Assembly: GCF_947500045.1 (NCBI RefSeq)
Contig: NZ_CANMQQ010000006.1
Span: 124,001 to 188,000 of the forward strand
Length of the DNA stretch: 64,000 nt
Direction of reading: 5' to 3'
Origin: an uncultured Ruegeria sp.
Lineage (GTDB): Bacteria > Pseudomonadota > Alphaproteobacteria > Rhodobacterales > Rhodobacteraceae
This document shows, piece after piece, positions 9,743-16,904 of this stretch. Under the pieces are notes generated by a model. The model was not told the DNA's origin. It made no database searches and saw only the letters and a list, made by a program, of their open reading frames with translations. Each line of letters starts with the position of its first letter. Position 1 is the first letter of the stretch. A program made the position numbers and the translations under genes.

Positions 9743-10404
9743 GGCTTCACTGCCCGAGTCATGTGCCGCTTGCGGCCAAAGCCCGGGCTGCGGGTCACGT
9801 TGAACCCCGCATCGGACAACCCCCGACGCACGAAACCGGCGGCGGTATACGTCGCCGCAGTGCCGCCTTTGACCGTGTGATCTGCCACGTGCTGCATCAG
9901 GTCCGAACCCCACAATTCGGGGTTCTTTGCGGGCGAGAATCCATCCAGAAACCATGCATCTGCTGCACCATCCCATGTAGGCAATGTCTGACGCGCATCA
10001 CCTGTAATGACCTCAAGATGCAACGTGTCCAGCAAACATTTCTGACCAGCCCAGACACTCAGAAAGCGGTCTGCCCATGGCGACAGTTCAGGGAACGCCG
10101 CCAAAGCGCGCGCCATATCGTCTGAAGCCATCGGATAGGCCTCGAAGCTGGTGAAGTGCAGCGGGGTTGCCTGCCCCGAGGTCTCCCACTCTGACCAGAC
10201 GGTCAACAGGTTCAGACCAGTGCCAAAACCCAACTCGGCGATACAAAATCCCGGCGCAAAACGGTCAGGCAGATCATTGCCTTCTAGAAACACATGCCGT
10301 GTTTCATCCAGCCCGTTCTGTAGCGAATAATAGGGATCATCAAATCGATCCGAGACCGGAATATGATCATCCGTCCAGGTCAGTTTGGCGCGCTGGTCTG
10401 CCAT
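9739..10404 (-). CDS. mnmD: tRNA 5-methylaminomethyl-2-thiouridine methyltransferase, stand-alone
   Basis: 221 residues. It is an SAM-dependent methyltransferase with motif I AELGFGTGLNLL (55-66) and the family hallmark DGFSPAKNPELW. It would carry out the last methylation of mnm5s2U34 in tRNA. In enterobacteria this domain is fused to an FAD oxidase domain in MnmC; here it is separate, and an FAD oxidoreductase lies divergently 55 bases away (10460). It is followed by an overlapping DMT permease gene. Confidence 0.85.
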   Translation of the reverse strand: MADQRAKLTWTDDHIPVSDRFDDPYYSLQNGLDETRHVFLEGNDLPDRFAPGFCIAELGFGTGLNLLTVWSEWETSGQATPLHFTSFEAYPMASDDMARALAAFPELSPWADRFLSVWAGQKCLLDTLHLEVITGDARQTLPTWDGAADAWFLDGFSPAKNPELWGSDLMQHVADHTVKGGTAATYTAAGFVRRGLSDAGFNVTRSPGFGRKRHMTRAVKP

Positions 10405-10459
10405 CGGGGAATCCTGTAGCTAAGCGGCGCGACACTGAACAAGGAAAAGGGGATTGGCA

Positions 10460-11494
10460 ATGGTCGATGTGACGGTGCGCGGCGCAGGGATTTTTGGCCT
10501 GTCCATCGCCTGGACCTGCGCAAGGCGCGGCGCAAAGGTCCAGATCGTCGATCCCTTCGGCCCCGGAGCGGGGTCCAGCGGTGGATTGGTTGGTGCGCTC
10601 GCCCCACACGTGCCCGAAAACTGGAATGCCAAAAAAGCGTTTCAATTCGAAAGCCTGATCATGGCCAAACCGTTCTGGACACAGGTCGAGGCGACAGGCG
10701 GTGTATCACCCGGCTACGCGCGGCTTGGACGTTTGCAGCCCATTGCGGACGCGCGAGGGCTGGAGCTGGCCCGAGCACGGGAACAGACGGCGGCAACTCT
10801 CTGGCAGGGACAGGCTGATTGGATCGTCAGGGCTGTGGATCAGATTGGCGCATGGTGTCCGCCCAGCCCCACGGGATTTGTCATCCACGATACGCTGAGT
10901 GCGCGCATGCATCCCCGGCGCGCCTGTGCAGCATTGGTGGCAGCACTTGCAGTGATGGGGATAGAGGTTACCACCGATGCGCCCGATATAGGGCAGGTCA
11001 TTCACGCCACGGGGCTTGCGGGGCTGCAAGAGCTCAGCACCGCGTTTGGCAAGACGGTCGGAAATGGCGTCAAAGGGCAGGCAGCCTTGCTGCGCTTTGA
11101 TGCAGGCACCGTTCCACAACTGTTTGCCGATGCCGTCCACATCGTGCCTCATGCCGACGGAACGCTGGCTATCGGATCGACCTCAGAACGAGAGTATGAC
11201 GATCCGAGCAGCACAGATTCTGCTTTGGACGATGTGCTGGATCGGGCCATGCGGGCAGTGCCGGTACTGCACGGGGCCGAGGTGATTGAACGCTGGGCTG
11301 GTATCCGCCCTCGCAGTAAAAGCCGTGCGCCAATGCTGGGCGCGCATCCGTTGCACAAAGGGCAGTTCATCGCCAATGGTGGTTTCAAGATCGGGTTCGG
11401 TATGGCCCCGAAGGTGGCCGAGGTCATGGCCGATCTGGTTCTCGACGGGCGCGACGTGATCCCCGAGGATTTCCACCCAAAGGCTTCGCTGTAA
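10460..11494 (+). CDS. FAD-dependent oxidoreductase (DAO family), MnmC C-domain-like
   Basis: 344 residues from ATG 10460, preceded by AAGGAAAAGGGG; a TTG two codons earlier is also possible. The N-terminal Rossmann motif VRGAGIFGLSIAW binds FAD, with GAGSSGGLVGALAPH further on, and the D-amino-acid-oxidase fold continues to the C-terminal GFKIGFGMAPKVAEVMADL. Being divergent from mnmD, it is the natural candidate for the oxidase that removes the carboxymethyl group from cmnm5U in tRNA, normally the C-terminal half of MnmC. A general glycine/D-amino-acid oxidase is the alternative. Confidence 0.75.
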   Translation: MVDVTVRGAGIFGLSIAWTCARRGAKVQIVDPFGPGAGSSGGLVGALAPHVPENWNAKKAFQFESLIMAKPFWTQVEATGGVSPGYARLGRLQPIADARGLELARAREQTAATLWQGQADWIVRAVDQIGAWCPPSPTGFVIHDTLSARMHPRRACAALVAALAVMGIEVTTDAPDIGQVIHATGLAGLQELSTAFGKTVGNGVKGQAALLRFDAGTVPQLFADAVHIVPHADGTLAIGSTSEREYDDPSSTDSALDDVLDRAMRAVPVLHGAEVIERWAGIRPRSKSRAPMLGAHPLHKGQFIANGGFKIGFGMAPKVAEVMADLVLDGRDVIPEDFHPKASL

Positions 11495-11561
11495 TGCGTC
11501 AACGCAAAATTGGCCATCCGGGCTTTGAACACTCCAAACAAAATGGTGTGTAGCCAGGAGA

Positions 11562-12104
11562 TTAGAACCCGGCTTCGGTTCGCAATTTTTGCATCAGGGC
11601 CTTCAGCGTGTGTTCATAACGATCATTCGATAACCGCCCGTCGGCATCGAATTCATTCGAACTGTCCGCCAGATGAATTTCAGGCCCCTGTAGAATGCGC
11701 GGCTGGAACGGAACCATGAAAGAACGCAGGATCATCTGAGCCCGCTCACCCCCAGCGCGCCCGGCAGCAGCAGACATTACCGCCACGGGTTTATCCATCC
11801 ACGGCTTAACACTGGTCCGGCTGACCCAGTCTAATGCGTTCTTCAAAACGCCCGATGGCCCCTTGTTGTATTCCGGGGTCGAAATAACCACAGCATGGGC
11901 CTGCGCGATCTGATCTGCCAACAGTTGAACCATTTCGGGAACACCCACGTCAGCTTCGTGATCACCGTCATAAAGCGGCAGATTCAGATCAGCCTCGATG
12001 AATGTGCCCGGCTCGAACAGACGCGCGGCTTCACGTAGCAGTTTGCGATTGGTCGCACCTTTTCGCAACGAGCCAGAAAGACCAAGAAGGATCGGTTCGG
12101 ACAT
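11562..12104 (-). CDS. NADPH-dependent FMN reductase family protein
   Basis: 180 residues with a flavodoxin-like fold. The N-terminal phosphate-binding loop is LSGSLRKGATNRKLL, and TPEYNKGPSGVLKNALDW is the classic motif of the FMN_red/chromate-quinone reductase family. It probably reduces flavins or quinones with NAD(P)H in the cytoplasm; the physiological substrate is unknown. Transcribed alone, convergent with the FAD oxidoreductase upstream. Confidence 0.85.
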   Translation of the reverse strand: MSEPILLGLSGSLRKGATNRKLLREAARLFEPGTFIEADLNLPLYDGDHEADVGVPEMVQLLADQIAQAHAVVISTPEYNKGPSGVLKNALDWVSRTSVKPWMDKPVAVMSAAAGRAGGERAQMILRSFMVPFQPRILQGPEIHLADSSNEFDADGRLSNDRYEHTLKALMQKLRTEAGF

Positions 12105-12199
12105 GGGGAAACTCCGCTGTGGTGTTTCCCTTAATTAGCCCGAGATACCCCTGAACCAAAGCCCAGGTGACGCGCAGTCACTGTGCGTGAAATGCGTCG

Positions 12200-12871
12200 T
12201 CAGGCGTTGCCGCTGGGAATAACCACAATTTCAACGCGCCGGTTCTGGGCTTTGCCTTCTGGCGTCAAGTTCGACGCGATCGGGTTGTTTTCACCCTGCC
12301 CCACCGTGGTGATACGGGAATAGCTGACGCCGTTGGCCTGCAAAATATCGGCCACGGAATTCGCCCGGCGTTCAGACAGGCCAAAGTTGTATGACGCTTC
12401 TCCATCACTGTCCGTATGGCCGATGATCTGGACGTTCGAGTTCGGATAGTTGACCAGGTTCTGCCCAACTTTTACCAGATCGGCACGCAGGGCTGGACGT
12501 ACGGTGGAACTGTCAGTGTCAAATGTGATGTCATTCGGGACCGTAACGATCAGGCGATCACCCGCGTTGACGATTGTAATGCCGTCATTGGCCAACTGTT
12601 GCCGCAGCTCTGCCGCTTGCCGATCAAGTTGGTTGCCGATCACACCACCGCCCGCGGCACCGATGGCGCCACCGGCCAGTGCACCCAACAACGGATCCGA
12701 GTCATTTGCGATTGCACCCACACCAGCGCCGATCAAACCACCCAGTAATGCGCCTTGCTTGGCATTCTGGTTTGGGTCGTTCTGCACGGTGAGAGTACCG
12801 GGATCGGTGCACGCCCCCAGAAACAGCGCCGAACACAACCCGGCTGTCAGTACACATTTGGAAATCGTCAT
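12200..12871 (-). CDS. OmpA-family outer-membrane lipoprotein
   Basis: 223 residues. A lipoprotein signal ends in LGAC with the lipidated Cys21. A glycine-zipper segment (about 38-80, rich in GGLIGAGVGA-like repeats) precedes a C-terminal OmpA-like peptidoglycan-binding domain (about 110-220) with TDSDGEASYNFGLSERRA, close to the canonical TD..G...N..LS..RA pattern. It resembles YiaD/YfiB proteins and probably tethers the outer membrane to peptidoglycan. Monocistronic by context. Confidence 0.9.
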   Translation of the reverse strand: MTISKCVLTAGLCSALFLGACTDPGTLTVQNDPNQNAKQGALLGGLIGAGVGAIANDSDPLLGALAGGAIGAAGGGVIGNQLDRQAAELRQQLANDGITIVNAGDRLIVTVPNDITFDTDSSTVRPALRADLVKVGQNLVNYPNSNVQIIGHTDSDGEASYNFGLSERRANSVADILQANGVSYSRITTVGQGENNPIASNLTPEGKAQNRRVEIVVIPSGNA

Positions 12872-12989
12872 GGAATCACCTTCTGCTCACGTACCCGTTC
12901 GCCGGGCTTGCTTCGTTCCGTGCAGTATAACATGGTGAGAACAAAGAGCCTCAAGCAACAATTGAGTGAGATAGGCAAATACCTGCCGC

Positions 12990-13682
12990 TCAGGCAGCCC
13001 CTGCCGTGTCAGCCCAAGTATTCTGCTCTTGCCAGATTGCGCGCAAGGGCTCTCCCTGCCCGCAAAATGAATCCTCGGTCAGTTCACAGGCCCATATCCG
13101 ATCAGTGCGAAAGTGGCGAAACCCATTCCTTAGCTCGCACCATGCTGCAAGCAAAGTGCATTCTATGTGATAGATCAGGGCAACGGGCCGCACGGTGCGT
13201 TCGGTACGCTCGTCATTCGAATTCACGTAAGTGATGCGTATTTTTTGTTCGGCCCGGATCGCTTCGCGATAGTTCACCACAGGTATGCACCCTTTCTCAG
13301 GGTCGTCCAATGGCGCGCCCCAGGGTGCAACCTGAAGCCAGTTGGCAGGCGCACGCAAAGCTTCAATCTTGCGGCACACGCGGTCAGCCGCCTGCTGCAG
13401 AGTACGGTCCCCAGTACGAGCCAGCATTGAAAGGCCAACCCACAGGGCCTCAACCTCTTCAGCGTCAAAGTTCAGCGGCGGCAAATCATACCCGCGCCGC
13501 ATCAGATACCCGACACCGGCCTCACCTTCGATCGGCGTACGCTGGGCCTGCAAAGCAGCAATATCGCGATAGACAGTACGTACCGAGACTTCGAGCTTGG
13601 TCGCCAGCGCTTCGGCCGTCATGGGGGCCTCTGCAGCACGCAGAATCTGAATGATTTCAAACAGGCGGGTCGAACGGCGCAT
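12990..13682 (-). CDS. YafY/WYL-type transcriptional regulator
   Basis: 230 residues from ATG 13682, which has a perfect AAGGAG site eight bases upstream; the longer frame to 13769 runs through the intergenic operator. The N-terminal winged HTH (about 1-60) contains SVRTVYRDIAAL, typical of the DeoR/YafY group, and the C-terminal half is WYL-like. It probably senses a small ligand. It is divergent from a 63-residue gene at 13787 and the shared 104-base gap holds CTGACA half-sites, so it is likely self-regulating and controls the small gene. Confidence 0.85.
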   Translation of the reverse strand: MRRSTRLFEIIQILRAAEAPMTAEALATKLEVSVRTVYRDIAALQAQRTPIEGEAGVGYLMRRGYDLPPLNFDAEEVEALWVGLSMLARTGDRTLQQAADRVCRKIEALRAPANWLQVAPWGAPLDDPEKGCIPVVNYREAIRAEQKIRITYVNSNDERTERTVRPVALIYHIECTLLAAWCELRNGFRHFRTDRIWACELTEDSFCGQGEPLRAIWQEQNTWADTAGAA

Positions 13683-13702
13683 CCGTGTCTCCTTGTGATC
13701 TG

Positions 13703-13741
13703 CTGACAGCTTAGCACACCCCACTGACAAGGTGGTGTCAG
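13703..13741. promoter_or_regulatory. Candidate operator of the YafY-type regulator
   Basis: The divergent gap contains CTGACA at 13703 and 13724 and its inverted partner TGTCAG at 13736, so 13724-13741 reads CTGACA-6-TGTCAG. A palindrome plus an extra half-site next to an HTH regulator gene is typical of an autoregulatory operator. The function is inferred from position and symmetry only. Confidence 0.55.
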
Positions 13742-13786
13742 GAGCGTTGGACGAAGATTGGTCAATCACTAATCAGGAGATTGACC

Positions 13787-13978
13787 ATGCCTTATCTCGA
13801 CAATCACGTCATGATGACATTGAAGCTGGATCGCTGGTCCCAGGATCACGTTCTGCGCGGCTTCGAGATTGAGCGTGAACGCGCAGCGGCCCGTGAGCGG
13901 CACGCTGTACGCCCCGCCAAACGGGCCAGACGAATTTCTCTGGGCAACCTGAAAATGCTGTGGACTAGCAACGCCTAG
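13787..13978 (+). CDS. Small basic protein of unknown function
   Basis: 63 residues from ATG 13787, with AGGAGA ending six bases upstream; a TTG two codons earlier is less likely. The protein is strongly charged in the middle (FEIERERAAARERHAVRPAKRARR) with no membrane segment or signal. I do not recognise a domain. It is divergent from the YafY-type regulator, with a palindromic operator between them, so it is probably controlled by that regulator. It ends two bases before the convergent rluA stop. Confidence 0.6.
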   Translation: MPYLDNHVMMTLKLDRWSQDHVLRGFEIERERAAARERHAVRPAKRARRISLGNLKMLWTSNA

Positions 13979-13979
13979 T

Positions 13980-14627
13980 TTAAAACCCAGCTGGCGCGCG
14001 GAACCTCATCGAAATACCGCCTTCGGGGTTCTTCAGCCGCAATTCCTCGGAATGCAGCATCAGCCGCGGGAAATCCCGCGCGGCACCATCGGCATAAAAC
14101 GGATCGCCCAGAATCGGGTGCCCCAGCGCAAGCATATGTACACGCAGCTGATGCGAACGTCCGGTTTTGGGAAACAGGCGCACCCGTGTTGTTTCGTCAT
14201 CATGTTTTACGACACGCCAGTCGGTGACAGCGGGTTTTCCTGTCTCGTGGCAAACCATCTGGCGCGGACGGTTGGGCCAGTCGACGATCAGCGGCAGATC
14301 GACGGTTCCCGTTTTTTGTTCGACACGCCCCCAAACGCGCGCGACATAGGTCTTGCGAGTCTGTCTGTTTTCGAATTGCAACCCTAGATGCCGCTGCGCG
14401 TGCGGCGTCTGGGCAAATACCATCACACCGGATGTATCCCGATCCAACCGATGCACCAACAGTGCCTGCGGAAACGCAGCCTGCACGCGGGACAGCAGGC
14501 AATCGGCCAGATGCGCCCCCCGCCCGGGCACTGACAAAAGGCCCGCGGGCTTGTTCACCACGATCAATTGCGTGTCTTCAAACAGCACATCCAGCGGCGT
14601 TTTGGGAGGATCATAGGTTTCGCTCAT
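13980..14627 (-). CDS. rluA: RluA-family pseudouridine synthase
   Basis: 215 residues, the short RluA form without an S4 domain. The catalytic motif HRLDRDTSG is at 59-67 with nucleophile Asp62, and GRSHQLRVHM..LGHPILGDPFY is the conserved C-terminal block. It isomerises uridine in 23S rRNA (U746) and some tRNAs (U32). The short length and motif set favour RluA over RluC or RluD. It is convergent with the small gene at 13787. Confidence 0.88.
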   Translation of the reverse strand: MSETYDPPKTPLDVLFEDTQLIVVNKPAGLLSVPGRGAHLADCLLSRVQAAFPQALLVHRLDRDTSGVMVFAQTPHAQRHLGLQFENRQTRKTYVARVWGRVEQKTGTVDLPLIVDWPNRPRQMVCHETGKPAVTDWRVVKHDDETTRVRLFPKTGRSHQLRVHMLALGHPILGDPFYADGAARDFPRLMLHSEELRLKNPEGGISMRFRAPAGF

Positions 14628-14724
14628 GCGGGCCTGCGTATCTCAGCCCGCCACTTCCCGCAACGTCGTCCTTGCCTGAACGAGACGGTTCAGCAACTCT
14701 TTCACCAACCTGAAGGATGAACGC

Positions 14725-15135
14725 ATGCACCCGACGATCAAAAGAATGCAAGACGTTGTCGCAAAGGGCGATGAAAGTCTGATCCATGAACTGTTGGCAG
14801 AAGATGTGCGGTTTTCGCCACCTACCTATTACAGCACATGGACAGGGCGCGAACCAGTTGCAGCCGTCCTGGGTCATGTGGGCCAGGTATTCTCAGATTT
14901 TCGGTATCGCCGGATTATGGGCGACGGCAACGATTGGGCATTGGAGTTTCAATGCAAAGTCGGCGAGCTGGACGCGGTTGGCGTCGATCTGATCACTCTG
15001 AGCCAAGATGGGTTGATTCAGGAGTTCGAGGTCGTCATGCGCCCCTACAAAACTGTGGGCGCTTTGCGCGAAGCTATGATGGCGCGGGTCATGAAAGATG
15101 TCCGCTTTCTCAAGTACAAAGACGCGCTGAGCTGA
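14725..15135 (+). CDS. SnoaL/NTF2-like protein
   Basis: 136 residues. The fold is recognised from the pattern of an N-terminal helix pair (IKRMQDVVAKGDESLIHELL), AEDVRFSPP, and the strand-rich centre ending in GLIQEFEVVMRP. NTF2-like folds serve as isomerases, hydrolases or binding proteins, so no activity is assigned. It is followed after 2 bases by an SGNH hydrolase gene and is probably cotranscribed with it. Confidence 0.75.
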   Translation: MHPTIKRMQDVVAKGDESLIHELLAEDVRFSPPTYYSTWTGREPVAAVLGHVGQVFSDFRYRRIMGDGNDWALEFQCKVGELDAVGVDLITLSQDGLIQEFEVVMRPYKTVGALREAMMARVMKDVRFLKYKDALS

Positions 15136-15137
15136 CG

Positions 15138-15848
15138 ATGCTTTCGTCGATCGGTGCAGATCAGATTCTGCGGGTTCCACTGCTGCCCATACTCGCCTTT
15201 CAGGGGCTTGTAGTTCGGCGCAACGCGCAGTTCCTGCCGGAACCAACTGGCCCCCGCGAAGGGCGCGAGGGACGCGGGCCGCGCCTTCGGCTGCTGATCG
15301 CCGGAGACAGCTCGGCCGCCGGGGTCGGCGCTGGTACGCAAAGGCAAGCACTGTCGGGGCAATTGGTCAGTCGGTTGGCAATGCATCACACAGTTGAATG
15401 GCGGCTGGAAGCGACCACCGGACATACCACGCAAGATACGATCAATCGGCTACAAGAATTGCACGAGCCATTTGACGTGGTTGTGACCGCACTTGGCGTG
15501 AATGACGTAACTCGTGCCGTGCACAAGCAACGTTTCGAGACACAGCAAAGACAGTTGCTGACTTTGCTGACCGGCCAGATGCGGGCGCAAAAGGTGATTG
15601 TAACGGCAGTGCCTCAGATGGCTCGGTTCCCGGCGCTGCCACAACCCCTGGCCTGGGTTCTGGGGCAGCAGGCCGCCCGGCTGGATCGGGGTCTGCAAAA
15701 CGCCGTCGCGGGTTTCCCGCAGGCAACGCATCTTGCTTTGGATCTACCGGATGACCCGGCTCTTGCCGCCATGGACGGGTACCATCCGAGCCCCAAAACC
15801 TATGCAATCTGGGCTGAAGAACTCACCCGGATCATAAATCAGGCCTGA
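15138..15848 (+). CDS. SGNH/GDSL hydrolase
   Basis: 236 residues from ATG 15138. SGNH family blocks are visible: GDSSAAGVG (block I, Ser58), GVNDVT (block III Asn) and DGYHPSPKTYAIWAE (block V Asp and His). It is an esterase or acyl-hydrolase of unknown substrate. The N-terminal segment (LRVPLLPILAFQGLVVRRNA) is hydrophobic and could anchor it. The longer frame from 14838 overlaps the NTF2-like gene and is rejected. The last 10 bases overlap the convergent rarD gene. Confidence 0.85.
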   Translation: MLSSIGADQILRVPLLPILAFQGLVVRRNAQFLPEPTGPREGREGRGPRLRLLIAGDSSAAGVGAGTQRQALSGQLVSRLAMHHTVEWRLEATTGHTTQDTINRLQELHEPFDVVVTALGVNDVTRAVHKQRFETQQRQLLTLLTGQMRAQKVIVTAVPQMARFPALPQPLAWVLGQQAARLDRGLQNAVAGFPQATHLALDLPDDPALAAMDGYHPSPKTYAIWAEELTRIINQA

Positions 15849-16744
15849 GTGCGCATTTGCCGGATCATTGGAACCGAGTATACAACCAAAGCGGCCCAGA
15901 TCAGCGGGAATGCGATCATTCTTGCCGGATCAATCTGTTCCCCGAACAGCGTGATCGCGGTGATAAAGATCATCGTAGGTGCAATGTACTGCAGGATACC
16001 CATTGTGGACAGACGCACCAGCTTGGCGCCGTTGGCATAAACCAGCAGCGGCACTGCGGTTACGATACCCGCCCCCGCAAGCAATAAGGTATCAGATGCA
16101 ACCACGCCAAGATGTCCGGTCCCATTTGCACCCAGCCACGTGACATAGGCCAAAGCCGGAATCAGCAGGATTAATACTTCCAGCAAGAAACCCTGATTTG
16201 GCCCGATCGGAAGGGAGCGCTTGAAAAACGCATAAAAGCCCCAACTCAGCATTAGTCCCAATGCGGCCCACGGCAGGGTTCCGGCTTGAAAAACCAGCAC
16301 CAGCACACCCAGCGCAGCCAATCCAATTGCCACCAATTGCGTCCGGTTCAAAGGCTCGCGCAGCAGTATCGCGCCCAGCGCAATACTGAACAGTGGATTG
16401 ATGTAATACCCCAACGCCGCATCCAGAGCATGCCCTGAGGAAATCGCCCAAACATAAATCGCCCAGTTCACCGAGATCAGCGCTGCCGTCAGCGCTGCCA
16501 TGCCCAGCATCTTCGGATTGCGTAACGCGGCTTTCAAATCCCCGGTGCGCCCGAGTGCAATCAACAACAATCCGGCGACCGGCACCGACCAGATAACCCG
16601 GTGGGCGACGACCTCAACCGGGCCGATATGCGCGATCGCCTTCATGTAAAGCGGCAGAAATCCCCATAAGACATAGGCCGTCACAGCCAGCGCCAGCCCT
16701 TTGGGCGTGTCTGTGTTGTTGGGCGATACGGGGGTGTCTGCCAC
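15839..16744 (-). CDS. rarD: RarD-type EamA permease
   Basis: 301 residues, GTG start. Ten membrane helices in two EamA halves, with the RarD signatures YVLWGFLPLYMK near the start and GYYINPLFSIALGAILLRE in the middle. RarD proteins are inner-membrane permeases whose substrate is poorly defined. It is convergent with the SGNH hydrolase gene (10-base overlap). Confidence 0.88.
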   Translation of the reverse strand: MADTPVSPNNTDTPKGLALAVTAYVLWGFLPLYMKAIAHIGPVEVVAHRVIWSVPVAGLLLIALGRTGDLKAALRNPKMLGMAALTAALISVNWAIYVWAISSGHALDAALGYYINPLFSIALGAILLREPLNRTQLVAIGLAALGVLVLVFQAGTLPWAALGLMLSWGFYAFFKRSLPIGPNQGFLLEVLILLIPALAYVTWLGANGTGHLGVVASDTLLLAGAGIVTAVPLLVYANGAKLVRLSTMGILQYIAPTMIFITAITLFGEQIDPARMIAFPLIWAALVVYSVPMIRQMRTQA

Positions 16745-16876
16745 GGCGGGTCTCCGACTGATACCGTATTTCTCTACGGCAAATCAGACAGGCTTGGGAA
16801 CCATCAAATCTGTGAAGCGGGCTATCAAGAATTCTGATATGTCGCGGCAGACTGCGCCAGCCTGCAGAAACGAGCC

Positions 16877-16894
16877 GGGGCGCCACAGCGCCCC
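16877..16894 (-). terminator. Hairpin after the first GcvT/FAD dehydrogenase gene
   Basis: A 7-base GC stem (GGGGCGC / GCGCCCC) with a 4-base loop lies 11 bases past the stop codon at 16905, read on the minus strand. The following T-tract is weak, so termination efficiency is uncertain. Confidence 0.5.
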
Positions 16895-16904
16895 GTCAAT
16901 TTGG

